Source: DATKQY01 sp035532475
GTDB lineage: Bacteria; Actinomycetota; Acidimicrobiia; Acidimicrobiales; Bog-793
Length of the DNA: 64,000 bases
Assembly (NCBI GenBank): GCA_035532475.1
Contig: DATKQY010000048.1
Location: 1 to 64,000, forward strand
Direction of reading: 5' to 3'
In this document: piece by piece, positions 44,653-53,926 of the stretch
Layout: each line of letters opens with the position of its first letter
Numbering within the stretch: the stretch's first letter is position 1
Notes under the pieces: model-generated
The model's input: only the letters and a program-made list of their open reading frames with translations
Database searches by the model: none
What the model was told of the DNA's origin: nothing
Program-made: the position numbers and the translations under genes

Positions 44653-46803
44653 TCAGCCGGTCGCCGGGTGGGTCGGCGTCAGGCCACCGGGCGCGAGCAG
44701 GTCGAAGCCGTCCGGCTTGAACAGGTACCCCGGCCCCGTCCCGCCGCGGCCCGTCACCCCGTACTGCCAGACCTCGGCGTTCGTCGTCGGGTCGATGGCG
44801 ACGATGCGGTCGTTGTGGTCGTCGTTCGCCATCAGGACGCCGGAGGGGAGGCGCTCGACGAGCGAAGGGTAGTTGAGCTGGCCCGGCCCCGACGTCGGCC
44901 CGAAGCGGTAGAGCACCTGGCCCGCCCGGTTGAACTCGACGAAGGCGCCCGGGCTCGCGTAGTCGGCGACGAGGTAACGGTCCGGGCCGAGCTGCTGGGG
45001 GTCCGAGACGTAGCTGACCGTCGGCAGCTGGACGCTCCAGACGACGTGGCCCGAGGGCGTGTACTCGTCGATCCACGACCCGCCGATCTCCGAGACGAGG
45101 ACGTCGCCGTTGGCGAGCGGCGTGTCGCCGTTCGGCGCGGTCATCTCGGTCGGCGGGCGGTGGGCGCAGGCGCCGGTCGTGCCGATCTGGTGGACGACGA
45201 CGTCCGTCTTCGGGTTGATGATGAGGACGCGGCAGTTGTAGGGGTCGGCGACCGAGACGTCCCCGTTCTTCAGGTAGTACGCGTCGTCCGGGGTGTTGAG
45301 GTAGCCGGGCGCCGACCCCGAGACGCGCGGGTGGCCGTAGGTCCAAAGGACCTTCCCCGAAGGATAGGAGAGGATGACGATGGTGTCGTTGCCCTCCTGG
45401 TTGGAGATGATCGCGCTCCCGTGGCGGAGGAAGAAGGCGTCGTCGGGGAAGTAGAACCCGCCGCTCGGCGCGGGACGCGACGCCGACGGGTAGTGCCAGA
45501 GGATCGTGCCGGTGTCGGAGACGAGGAGCAGCCGGTCGTTGCCGCGATCGGCGATGAGCAGCTTGTCGCCGAAGTACGGCGAGCCCGCCCCCGCCACGCC
45601 GGCCGTCCCGAACTTGCGGTTGGGCGAGACGACCTCGACGTTGGCGGTCTGCGCACCGCCGGCGAGCTCGCCGCCGACGAGCCAGAGCCGGCCGCCAGCC
45701 GTCGCCGCCCCGGCGTAGGCGACCGCGACCGGGAGCTGTCCGGCGTGCAGCATCTCGTGGCGGGCGGGCACGTAGGCGTCGACCGCTGCGAGCGGACCGG
45801 TGGCCGTGGCGCCTCCCGCGAGGTAGATGTGACCCGACAACGTCGCGGCCGCGGCGCCAGCGAGCGCTATCGGCAGCGAGCCGACGACCGAGGTCGTACG
45901 GCGCGCGAGGTCGATTGCCTGGATGGCGCGGACCGGTCGGCCCGCCGCGTCCAGGCCGCCGAAGACGTAGATCGTCGTGCCGAGCGCGGCGACGGCGGGG
46001 TAACGGACGGGGACCGGGAGGCGGCCCACGACCGCGAAGTGCGAGCCGTCCTTCGTGCCGAGCACGTCGGGCTCGAGGCTCGAGCCGTCGTAGCCGCCGA
46101 TCACGTAGTCCGTCCGGCCGACGTTGACCGCCACCGCGTCTGCTCGCGCCCGGGCGAGCGAGCCGACGCTCGAGCCGGCACCGCTCGCCGCGACGGCCTG
46201 CACGCTCGTGCCGGGGACCGCCGCGCCCCCACCCACCACCAGGGCGCCGCCCCTCAAGGGCGCGACCGCCGCGTCGTGCACGGCGACCGGCAGGGTGCCG
46301 ACCTGGCGCAGGACGCCGGTGAGCGGGTCGAGGTTGAAGACCCCGGTCTGGGAGGCCGCTCCGACGATGCCGCCGGCGAGGGTGATCGACCCGTTGCCGT
46401 TGCCGACGGCGCCCTCGCGGCTGACCGGCGCGGCGAGCTGCCACGAGACGATCCCCGACTCGGCCGCCGGCGGGGCGACGAACTTGGCGGGGGAGCCGGG
46501 CGTGGCGCCGGGGCGCGTGGGGCCCTGTCCCGCGCGCGGGCCCGAGCCGGACGTCACGACGAGCGCGAGCACCAGCCCCAGGAGAGCGAGGGCCCCGAGG
46601 ACACCGAGCCGCCGCCGCCGGATCACCCGCGGCGACGGTCGCCGTGCCCCGCCGGCCCGTGGCCGCGCCAGCTCCGAGCGGGCGCTGCCGTTCCGATCGC
46701 CGGTTCGCCGCGACCCCGCTGCTCGGCGGCCACCCGGCGGACGGAGATCGCCGGCGCGGCCGGCCGAAGGGCGCGTCGAACGAGGCGGGGGAGGGCCGTT
46801 CAT
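44653..46803 (-). CDS. Membrane-anchored kelch-like plus beta-propeller protein
   Basis: A 716-residue protein with an arginine-rich cytoplasmic tail (1-65), one transmembrane helix (LGVLGALALLGLVLALVV), and two extracellular halves. About 110-390 has kelch-like repeats (YVIGGYDGSSLEP, YVFGGLDAAGRPV, LAGGATATGPL). About 400-700 is an NHL/PQQ-like propeller (KLLIADRGNDRLLLV, SIISNQEGNDTIV-type and VLVSEIGGSWIDEY segments). Proteins of this type bind ligands or cell-wall glycans. The specific role is unknown; it faces the IPT/TIG gene divergently. Confidence 0.75.
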   Translation of the reverse strand: MNGPPPPRSTRPSAGRAGDLRPPGGRRAAGSRRTGDRNGSARSELARPRAGGARRPSPRVIRRRRLGVLGALALLGLVLALVVTSGSGPRAGQGPTRPGATPGSPAKFVAPPAAESGIVSWQLAAPVSREGAVGNGNGSITLAGGIVGAASQTGVFNLDPLTGVLRQVGTLPVAVHDAAVAPLRGGALVVGGGAAVPGTSVQAVAASGAGSSVGSLARARADAVAVNVGRTDYVIGGYDGSSLEPDVLGTKDGSHFAVVGRLPVPVRYPAVAALGTTIYVFGGLDAAGRPVRAIQAIDLARRTTSVVGSLPIALAGAAAATLSGHIYLAGGATATGPLAAVDAYVPARHEMLHAGQLPVAVAYAGAATAGGRLWLVGGELAGGAQTANVEVVSPNRKFGTAGVAGAGSPYFGDKLLIADRGNDRLLLVSDTGTILWHYPSASRPAPSGGFYFPDDAFFLRHGSAIISNQEGNDTIVILSYPSGKVLWTYGHPRVSGSAPGYLNTPDDAYYLKNGDVSVADPYNCRVLIINPKTDVVVHQIGTTGACAHRPPTEMTAPNGDTPLANGDVLVSEIGGSWIDEYTPSGHVVWSVQLPTVSYVSDPQQLGPDRYLVADYASPGAFVEFNRAGQVLYRFGPTSGPGQLNYPSLVERLPSGVLMANDDHNDRIVAIDPTTNAEVWQYGVTGRGGTGPGYLFKPDGFDLLAPGGLTPTHPATG

Positions 46804-47167
46804 GCCCGCAACCCTGCGTTCGCCGCCTGAAGGAAAGATGAACGGATCGGGCCGGAGCGCCCTGACCAGGCCGGACGCGACCGTCCGCCCGCGGAATCTC
46901 TCACAGCATTCTCACCGCACTGCTCAGCAGCGAGCGGCCCGCCGTCAGCGCGACGAGGACGGACGCCGCGGGCGGGGCCCGGCGGGATCGCAAAGGCCCA
47001 GGTCGACCGCTCGACCAGCACCGCGCGACGACCGTGGCGCTCCGGCGCCCCTCTCCGCCGACTGCGGGCACGCCGCGACGCATCCAACGCTGCGACGGGC
47101 ACGTCGCAGACGCGCGACGACCCGGGGCGCGTGCCACCGGGGCCCACCGCAGTGGCAGGCTCGACGT
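46804..47167. other. Gene-free divergent region
   Basis: A 364-bp gap between the kelch-like and IPT/TIG genes, both encoding membrane-anchored surface proteins, so it must carry both promoters. I see no convincing gene, repeat or RNA in it. Confidence 0.4.
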
Positions 47168-47692
47168 ATGCGACGCGAGGCACCGTTCGATCAGGACGGG
47201 ACGTCCCGGCCCAACCAGGGGCCGGAGCGCCCAGGCGCGCCCTTCGGCCTTCGCGCCATCGTGTCGGTCCTCGGCGTCCTCGTCCTCGTGGGACTGGTCG
47301 GCCTCGTCCTCGAGCACGTCCAGCCCGGATTGTTCGCCGGGCTGCGTTCGGGTGGGACGACCACGCTGCCGCGTTCGCCCTCGACGAGCTCGACGACGTC
47401 GACGACGCTGCCTGCAGGCGGCGGCTCCTCGGGGGGCGCGAGCCCGGTCATCGCCTCCGTCCGGCCGGCGAGCGGGACCTCGGGCGAGAGCGTCACGCTC
47501 ACTGGCACCGGCTTCTTCAGCTCCGACGGCAACGTCTCGGTCACCTTCGGCGCTGCGCCTGCCGGGGTCCACTGCCCGACCGAGAGCAGGTGCCTGGTCA
47601 CCGTCCCCGCGGGCAAGCCGGGCTCGACGGCGTCCGTGCGGATGACGACACAGTCGGGCCAATCGAACACGGTGACCTTCCACTACCGCTGA
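47168..47692 (+). CDS. Membrane-anchored IPT/TIG-domain protein
   Basis: A 174-residue protein: polar N-terminus, one helix (IVSVLGVLVLVGLVGLVL), a Ser/Thr-rich linker, then one immunoglobulin-like IPT/TIG domain (SPVIASVRPASGTSGESVTLTGTGF). IPT/TIG domains bind sugars or proteins at the cell surface. Two cysteines in the domain may form a disulfide. It is divergent from the kelch-like protein. Confidence 0.75.
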   Translation: MRREAPFDQDGTSRPNQGPERPGAPFGLRAIVSVLGVLVLVGLVGLVLEHVQPGLFAGLRSGGTTTLPRSPSTSSTTSTTLPAGGGSSGGASPVIASVRPASGTSGESVTLTGTGFFSSDGNVSVTFGAAPAGVHCPTESRCLVTVPAGKPGSTASVRMTTQSGQSNTVTFHYR

Positions 47693-48009
47693 GTGTGCCA
47701 CGACCGCTGAGCGCGGCAGCCGTCTCCCCGCCGCCCACTGGTCGGATCACGGGAAGTGAGGAGCTGCAATCTCACCCGTGACGCCTACGCCCTCGATCTG
47801 CGTCAGTTCGTCACGTCCTGCGACGAGCGTCAGCTCCGGGCACGCCACCTACATCGTCTCCACCTACCTCGCGGGGCAGCACGCTGACGTGGTGTTCTGG
47901 GCGTCGGCGATCACGTCGGCGCCCAGGCGCTCGTCTCGCGAGATCGCCGATTTAGGGCTCTCCTGACTCTTCCGTCTCGCATTCCGCACTACTGGATCCC
48001 GGTCTCTCG
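47693..48009. other. Gene-free left edge of the accessory island
   Basis: About 317 bp after the IPT/TIG gene with no credible gene. Codon bias in all frames is weak. It leads into the IS-transposase relic, so the island boundary probably lies here. Confidence 0.35.
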
Positions 48010-48335
48010 TCACTCGCTGATCGCGTAGACGGAGCTTGGAACGCCGCGCGGGTCGAGGACTTGGGCCTGTAGGGACGTGAGCTCGGGGGCGAAGATCTGC
48101 ACGGTCCGGCCTTCGTGCACCAGCTGGTGAAACGAGACCCCGCTGAAGATCTCGAAGATGCGTGCCGCGCTCGGCGCGCCGCACGCCCGGTCTTCGGGGT
48201 AGAGCGGGATCGAAGTGGTTCTGGCGGGACGTAGCGCTCGAAGATCTCGGCGAGCCCGAGGCGACTCAGGAAGACGCTGCTCATCGGCAATGGAGTAACT
48301 TGGGACCCCTGTGCGTCGAGTGGGATTTCTCGCCC
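48010..48335 (-). mobile_element. Relic of an IS4/IS1634-type transposase (N- and C-terminal ends joined)
   Basis: On the minus strand about 48335-48210 reads MSSVFLSRLGLAEIFERYVPP, like the N-terminus of IS1634-group transposases. In another frame 48183-48010 reads IFEIFSGVSFHQLVHEG and LTSLQAQVLDPRGVPSSVYAI, like their C-terminus. The several-hundred-residue DDE core between them is gone, so this is a deletion remnant. Terminal inverted repeats were not found. The family is a tentative reading of two short segments. Confidence 0.5.
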
Positions 48336-48595
48336 GTGTCGCCTGGAGGTTGGGCGGTAGGCCTGTACGCGGCGACATTCAGTCTGTGGACGGCACTCTG
48401 GGGACGCGAGCAGGCGACCAGGGCCTGCCGAGCGGTCGAGGGCACATCGAGCCCGTCCGACGCTCCGTGAATCCCACTGGAGCGGTTCGCCCCACCGAGG
48501 CGTAGCCGCGATCGGCCGTATCGACCGACCCGGGCAGGGTCGATGCCCGGAAAGGGAGCTTCCCGTGGCCGGACGCGAGCGAGAGAGGAACACCA

Positions 48596-49513
48596 ATGGA
48601 CATCACGGTGAGCGTGCTCTTCGCGCTGCTGGCCGCCGCGATGTTCGGAGTGTCCTCGGTCCTCCAGCAAGCCGCCGCCCGTGGCTTGGGCGGCGCGCAG
48701 CCCCTCCGGCTCGGCCTGCTTTGGCAGCTCCTCCGCCGGCCGCGCTGGGTCGCGGCCTTCGGTCTGACGGCGCTGTCGTTTGGCGTGCAGGCGGTGGCCC
48801 TCGCCTTCGGGCCACTCGCGCTCGTCCAGCCGGTGGCGGCGACTGACCTACTGTTCGCGATCCCCTTGATCGCCTACCGCCGCCGCCAGCGGTTGCGGCC
48901 TGCCGACGTGATCGGCGGTTTGCTGGTGGCGGGAGGGGTGGCGTTGTTCCTGGTGCTGGCGCCACCCTCGTCAGGGCGCGTCGCGCCTGGCACGACTGAC
49001 TGGCTCCCGGTCTTCCTCGGTCTCGGAGCCGTGGTGCTCGTCGCGACCCCAGCCGCCCTACGTGCCAGGCCACCGGTGCGAACCGCCCTGCTCGCCGGCG
49101 CGGCCGCGGCGACGTTCGCCGTCGTTGACGCCCTGACCAAGAGCGTCGTCGGACTGGTCGGGAACGACGGGGCCTCGGCGCTGCTGCACTGGGAGCCCTA
49201 CGTTTTGTGCGTGGTCGCGATCGGCGGCCTCTTCCTCGGTCAGAGCGCCTTTCAATCCGGCGCCATCCTCATCAGTCTGCCGATCATCGACTCGGTCGAG
49301 CCGATCGGGGCCGTGCTCATCGGAGCCACCGTCTTCGCCGAGCGTCTCGCCGCCTCACCCGCCGTGCTGGCGGCCCAAGTACTGGGGGGATCGGTCGCGG
49401 TGGCCGGGATCGTCCTACTTGACCGATCGCCGCTCATGGTCTCGCTTCGCAACGATCAGGAAGCCTCCGCCAACAAGACGAGCCAGGATCCCATCGCACC
49501 GGACAGCGGATGA
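48596..49513 (+). CDS. DMT superfamily transporter (EamA/NIPA-like)
   Basis: A 305-residue membrane protein with about nine to ten helices and an internal duplication: the first half contains FALLAAAMFGVSSVLQQAAA, the second GGLFLGQSAFQSGAIL and ISLPIIDSVEPIGAVLIGATVFAERL. This resembles actinobacterial DMT transporters close to the NIPA magnesium family. Its stop overlaps the P-type ATPase start (ATGA), so the two are co-translated. That pairing hints at cation or metal homeostasis. Confidence 0.8.
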   Translation: MDITVSVLFALLAAAMFGVSSVLQQAAARGLGGAQPLRLGLLWQLLRRPRWVAAFGLTALSFGVQAVALAFGPLALVQPVAATDLLFAIPLIAYRRRQRLRPADVIGGLLVAGGVALFLVLAPPSSGRVAPGTTDWLPVFLGLGAVVLVATPAALRARPPVRTALLAGAAAATFAVVDALTKSVVGLVGNDGASALLHWEPYVLCVVAIGGLFLGQSAFQSGAILISLPIIDSVEPIGAVLIGATVFAERLAASPAVLAAQVLGGSVAVAGIVLLDRSPLMVSLRNDQEASANKTSQDPIAPDSG

Positions 49514-52203
49514 CCACCGTGGAGGCACCCTGGGCGGTCGGTCCGGCCGAGGTGCTCCAGAGCCTCGGCGCGGACGCCATGACCGGGCTCACTTCGGAGG
49601 AGGCGACGGCCCGCCTAGCGGTCACAGGGCCCAACGAACTCGAGGAGGGGCCGCGCCGGCCCGAGTGGCTGCGGTTCGCCGCACAGTTCACAAACACGCT
49701 GAGCGCAGTGCTGGCGGCGGCGGCCGCGATCACCCTGGTGATCGGGGACGTGAAGGACACGGCCGTAATCGGGGTGGTCCTATTGCTGAATGGGATCGTC
49801 GGCTTCACCCAGGAAGGTCGAGCCGAGCGCGCGGTGGACGCACTGCGTCACATGGCGGCCGACCACTGTCGGGTACGGCGTGACGGCGTGGTGAAGGAGG
49901 TAGCGTCGGCTGCGCTCGTGCCGGGGGACATCGTCATGCTCGAGTCCGGTGAGATCGTCCCGGCCGACCTGCGCCTTTTGGATGTGCAGGCGCTACGGAT
50001 GCAGGAGGCGGCGCTGACCGGCGAGGCCGAGGCGGTGACGAAGTCCGTCGATGCGCTCGAACCGACCGCGGGGATGTTGCTGGCGGACCGGCGGTGCATG
50101 GCGTTCAAGGGCACCTCGGTCAGTTACGGACGAGCGACGGGCGTCGTCACGAGCACCGGCATGAAGACCGAGATCGGGGGTGTGGCTCAGCTCGTGCAGA
50201 GCCACCGGCGCTCGCTCACGCCCCTCCAGGTGCAGCTCGCCTCGGTGGGACGGACCCTGGCGGCGGGGGCCCTCGTCGTGTGCGTCGTCGTCTTCGTCGC
50301 GGGGGTCGCGTCGGGAGAACCGATCGATCGCATGTTCCTCACCGCGGTGAGCCTGGCGGTGGCTGCCATCCCCGAAGGGCTTCCTGCCGTGGTGACCATC
50401 GCCCTGGCGCTCGGTGCGCGGCGCATGGCAGAGCGCCAGGCAATCGTCCGCCGCCTGCCGGCGGTGGAATCCCTTGGCTCGGTCACCGTCATCTGCACCG
50501 ACAAGACCGGGACGCTCACCAGCAACCGAATGGTCGTCGAGCGGGCGTGGACGCCTGCTGGTACCTACACGGTGGGCGGTGAGGGGTACGCACCCGAGGG
50601 CGACGTGACCGACGAGGGCGGGCGCGTGGCGAGCGGGAGGTCCGAGGTGGCCGACCCGTACCTCCACCGCATCGCCTTGGTCGCCGCCGCGTGCAACGAC
50701 GCAGCCCTGCAATTCGGCGCGGCGCCCGACGAGGGCTGGCGCGCGGTCGGCGACCCGACTGAAGGAGCCTTGCTCGCTTTTGCGGGCAAGCTCGGCATCA
50801 ACCAGGCGGAGCTTGGTCTGGTGCGGCCCCGTCGGGCCGAGATCGGCTTCGACCCGTCCAGGCGCCGCATGACGACGCTGCACTCCGAGGGCGACCGCAT
50901 GTGGGTGGCGACCAAGGGGGCACTCGGGGCGCTCGAACCTCTCCTCGACCCGGCCGACGGTCCGGCGGCTACGGCAGGAGGACATATTGCCGACGAATGG
51001 GCCGCCGCGGGGTTCCGCGTCCTCGCCCTCGCCGAGCGCTACTGCGCGGGAGTCCCGCACCCGCTCGAGGCCGCCGAGGACAACCTGCACCTGGTCGGCC
51101 TGGTAGCCATCACCGACCCGCCCCGACCCGCTGCCGCGGCCGCCATCGAGGCCTGCCGGCATGCGGGGATCACCCCGGTCATGATCACCGGCGACCACCC
51201 GCTCACGGCGTCGGCCGTCGCGCAGCGGATCGGTATCGCAGACGACGATCGCGTCCTCAGCGGCGCGGACCTCGACGCGCTCGACGACGAACAGCTCGCC
51301 CTCCTGGCACCCATCACCGCCGTCTACGCCCGCACGAACCCCGAGCAGAAGCTCCGCATCGTGGAAGCCTGGAAGGCCAACGGCGCGTTGGTGGCCATGA
51401 CCGGCGACGGGGTCAATGACGCCCCGGCGCTGCGCCTAGCCGACATCGGGGTCGCGATGGGCCTGACGGGCACCGACGTCAGCAAGGAGGCGGCCGACAT
51501 CGTCCTCGCGGACGACGACTTTGCCACCATCGTTCACGCGATCGAGGAGGGGAGGCGGATCTACGACAACATCCGGCGGTTCGTGCGATACCTGCTCACG
51601 ACGAACAGCTCGGAAATCTGGGTCATGTTCCTCGCGCCGCTCATCGGGCTGCCGATCCCTCTGCTGCCGATCCAGATCCTCTGGGTCAACCTCGTCACCG
51701 ACGGATTGCCCGCCGTCGCGCTCGGGCTCGAGCCGGCCGAGCCGGACGTGTTGGACCGGCCACCCCGCCCACCCAAGGAGTCGGTCCTCGGGCGCGGTCT
51801 CTGGCCGCACGCGCTGGGCGTCGGCCTGACCATGGCCGCTGTCGTCATCGCCGTCCAGGGATTCGCCCGCTCCGCGGGGTGGCAGTGGCAGACGATGGTG
51901 TTCACGATGCTCGCCCTGCTCCAGCTGGGCAACGCGCTGTCGGCGCGATCAGAGCGACAGAGCGCGTTGGGTCTCAGATGGCGGGCGAACCCGTGGCTCT
52001 TCGTCGCGGTGCTGACCGCAGCCGCGGCGCAAATTGCCCTTGTCTACGCGCCGCCCCTGCAGAGGGTGTTCGATACCAACGCCCTCGACCCGGCCGAGCT
52101 TGCCGTCGTCTTGGTGGCGTCGAGCGCAGGCTTCTTCGTCCCCGAGGCGGTCAAGTGGGTCATCCGGCGCCATCCGGCCGCGGTGGCGAGGGCCGGACGG
52201 TGA
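49510..52203 (+). CDS. P2-type cation-transporting ATPase
   Basis: An 897-residue P-type ATPase. It has an N-terminal cation-ATPase domain, AALTGEAEAVTK (A-domain TGE, with Ala where most have Ser), AIPEGLPAVV in helix M4, DKTGTLT with the phosphorylated Asp331, MTGDGVNDAPAL, and a C-terminal helical block ending VPEAVKWV. PEGL and the length suit the P2A (Ca2+/Mn2+-type) branch. It overlaps the DMT gene by four bases. Its ion is unknown; Ca2+ or Mn2+ export is my best guess. Confidence 0.88.
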   Translation: MTTVEAPWAVGPAEVLQSLGADAMTGLTSEEATARLAVTGPNELEEGPRRPEWLRFAAQFTNTLSAVLAAAAAITLVIGDVKDTAVIGVVLLLNGIVGFTQEGRAERAVDALRHMAADHCRVRRDGVVKEVASAALVPGDIVMLESGEIVPADLRLLDVQALRMQEAALTGEAEAVTKSVDALEPTAGMLLADRRCMAFKGTSVSYGRATGVVTSTGMKTEIGGVAQLVQSHRRSLTPLQVQLASVGRTLAAGALVVCVVVFVAGVASGEPIDRMFLTAVSLAVAAIPEGLPAVVTIALALGARRMAERQAIVRRLPAVESLGSVTVICTDKTGTLTSNRMVVERAWTPAGTYTVGGEGYAPEGDVTDEGGRVASGRSEVADPYLHRIALVAAACNDAALQFGAAPDEGWRAVGDPTEGALLAFAGKLGINQAELGLVRPRRAEIGFDPSRRRMTTLHSEGDRMWVATKGALGALEPLLDPADGPAATAGGHIADEWAAAGFRVLALAERYCAGVPHPLEAAEDNLHLVGLVAITDPPRPAAAAAIEACRHAGITPVMITGDHPLTASAVAQRIGIADDDRVLSGADLDALDDEQLALLAPITAVYARTNPEQKLRIVEAWKANGALVAMTGDGVNDAPALRLADIGVAMGLTGTDVSKEAADIVLADDDFATIVHAIEEGRRIYDNIRRFVRYLLTTNSSEIWVMFLAPLIGLPIPLLPIQILWVNLVTDGLPAVALGLEPAEPDVLDRPPRPPKESVLGRGLWPHALGVGLTMAAVVIAVQGFARSAGWQWQTMVFTMLALLQLGNALSARSERQSALGLRWRANPWLFVAVLTAAAAQIALVYAPPLQRVFDTNALDPAELAVVLVASSAGFFVPEAVKWVIRRHPAAVARAGR

Positions 52204-52602
52204 TGGTTACAGCCAACACCCGGACGGGACGGTGACCACGACGGTAATGAGCGCGACCATAACGCGGTACTCCCCGGAGGGTTACTACCGCTCAGATCTG
52301 GTTGATCTGAAGTGGAAGTGAGGATCAACCCACCGTTGTCGTACAGCAAATAGTCGGCGTTCCGTGCTCAGCGGTCGGCGCCGTGTGGTTCCCACGCTCA
52401 GCGCCAGAACGTCACTTCCGATGCGCCGCGGACCCGGCGGTAGGGGCTATGGGCGAAGTTCAGAAGATCGGTTCTTCTGGGTACTGCTGCTCCTGGCCGG
52501 CACCTGTTCCTGGCGATCGTCGTCGTCGTTCGCTCGCTGGCGCAATGGCCACGGCCACGGCCGCGGCCGTGGCCGTGGCCGTGGCGTGCGTAACATCGTG
52601 TA
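52204..52602. other. Gene-free interval with two perfect inverted repeats
   Basis: A 399-bp gap. It contains the inverted repeat TCAGATC/GATCTGA (52292-52298 and 52304-52310, five-base loop), and a 34-bp palindrome at 52547-52580 listed separately. Short frames rich in His-Gly and Arg-Gly here are products of the repeat and not credible proteins. Confidence 0.6.
52547..52580. repeat. 34-bp perfect palindrome built from hexamers
   Basis: The left arm, 52547-52562, repeats GGCCAC; the right arm, 52565-52580, is its exact 16-base reverse complement, with only GC between. Two nested symmetries (hexamer tandem and mirror) make it very stable if extruded or transcribed. It lies just upstream of the SRPBCC gene (GTG at 52603). 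Confidence 0.9.
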
Positions 52603-53064
52603 GTGCCTCGTACGGACCAGGGGTCACGGTTGATCGCCGCCCCGCCCGAGAAGGTCTATGCCGCTCTCGTCGACCCAGAGGCGCTGATCGCGTGGCTGCC
52701 TCCTTCGGGCATGACGGGCAAGTTCGAACGATTCGATCTGCGTCCCGGAGGGTCATATCGAATGGTGTTGACCTACGCTGAACCCTCTGCTTCACGGGGC
52801 AAGGCCACAGCGGACTCCGATATCGTCGAGGCTCGCTTCGTCGACATCGTCCCAGGCGTGCGGGTCGTGCAGGGGGTGGACTTTGTTTCTGACGATCCTG
52901 CGTACGTCGGCACGATGACCATGACCTGGGAGGTCACCGCTGTAGATGGAGGAACCCGCGTCGACATCACTGCCGACGACGTTCCCGATGTCGTCTCCCC
53001 GGAGGACCACGCGGCAGGACTGACCTCCTCCCTGGTGAACCTCGCCGACTATCTCGAGGAGTAA
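52603..53064 (+). CDS. SRPBCC (AHSA1/START-like) protein
   Basis: A 153-residue helix-grip protein: IAAPPEKVYAALVDPEALIAWLPP at the start, FVDIVPGVRVVQGVDF in the middle, GTMTMTWEVTAVDGGTRVDITADD near the end. This is the AHSA1 subgroup, which binds hydrophobic ligands or chaperones. The GTG at 52603 directly follows the palindrome. Function not specific. Confidence 0.85.
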   Translation: MPRTDQGSRLIAAPPEKVYAALVDPEALIAWLPPSGMTGKFERFDLRPGGSYRMVLTYAEPSASRGKATADSDIVEARFVDIVPGVRVVQGVDFVSDDPAYVGTMTMTWEVTAVDGGTRVDITADDVPDVVSPEDHAAGLTSSLVNLADYLEE

Positions 53065-53233
53065 TCAGCAGCGCGCTCGGTCAGCCGCATAGCGACCATG
53101 AGCCGGCGTCGGGGGCACATTGGCGTCTGGAACGATGTCGATCTTCGGGGACACTGACCGAAGAAGCGATCGGGACGGAGACTGCCGTGTACCCCGATGA
53201 CGAAGCGACAGCCCGGCTGGTATGGTGATTGGT

Positions 53234-53494
53234 ATGGCAACACGGAAGGTCACCGTCACCCTTGACGAGGGTCAACTGGAACGCATCCGCGCCCTGGTTG
53301 AGTCCGAGACGGCGTCGAGCGTGTCGGGATTCGTGCAGCATGCCGTTGCTGTCGCTCTCGACGACGTCGCGGGTTGGGGTGCCATGTTGGCCGATGCTCT
53401 TCGAGACACCGGCGGTGAGCTATCCGCCGAGGAGCGACACTGGGCCGACGAGACACTCGGTGTCAAGAGGCGCCGCAAGACCTCGGCTGCCTGA
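53234..53494 (+). CDS. VapB-like antitoxin
   Basis: An 86-residue protein: TRKVTVTLDEGQLERIRALVE and SVSGFVQHAVAVALDD form a ribbon-helix-helix DNA-binding unit, typical of VapB/CopG antitoxins. The tail (WADETLGVKRRRK) should wrap the toxin. Its stop overlaps the toxin start by one base. It should repress its own operon. The ATG at 53234 is preferred over 53222 because the strand begins right after it. Confidence 0.8.
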   Translation: MATRKVTVTLDEGQLERIRALVESETASSVSGFVQHAVAVALDDVAGWGAMLADALRDTGGELSAEERHWADETLGVKRRRKTSAA

Positions 53495-53871
53495 TGGCGG
53501 GTGTGACGATGGACGCGGGAGGTCTGATCGCTGTCGACCGAAACGACCGCCGGGTGCTGGTGCTTCTGGCGCGTGCCCGAGAGACGGGCGCCCGCGTCAC
53601 TGTCCCAGCGACCGCTCTCGCCCAGGCTATCCGCCAACCCGAACGGCAAGTCCGCCTCGCCCGGCTCGTCCGGCAACCGACCACCGACGTTGTCCCGCTC
53701 GACCGTGTGGACGCCACGAACGTCGGGCGACTACTGGGGGCGAGCGCGACTGCCGACATCGTCGACGCGCATGTCGTCATCTGTGCGCGCCGCGCCCACC
53801 AGCAGGTCGTCACCACCGACCCTGACGACTTGAGGATGCTCGATCCGACACTCAGCCTCGTGACCGTCTGA
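53494..53871 (+). CDS. VapC-like PIN-domain ribonuclease toxin
   Basis: A 125-residue PIN protein: the acidic residues in VTMDAGGLIAVDR, ATADIVDAHVV and TTDPDDLRML are the metal ligands, and all are present, so RNase activity is plausible. It is coupled to the antitoxin through TGATG. Known VapC toxins cut tRNA or rRNA; the target is unknown. Confidence 0.82.
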   Translation: MAGVTMDAGGLIAVDRNDRRVLVLLARARETGARVTVPATALAQAIRQPERQVRLARLVRQPTTDVVPLDRVDATNVGRLLGASATADIVDAHVVICARRAHQQVVTTDPDDLRMLDPTLSLVTV

Positions 53872-53926
53872 GCACTCATGGAACTGCCGAACCACAAGCC
53901 GGCGATAGGGGGAACCCAGCCGACTG

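Noticed and set aside
48400..48595. Metal riboswitch upstream of the DMT/P-type ATPase pair
   Set aside because: The leader has small possible stems but I could not match a known riboswitch core by eye, so none is claimed.
52364..52603. Open frame with a His-Gly and Arg-Gly rich tail
   Set aside because: The tail is the hexamer palindrome read as protein; there is no ribosome site and the coding bias is poor.
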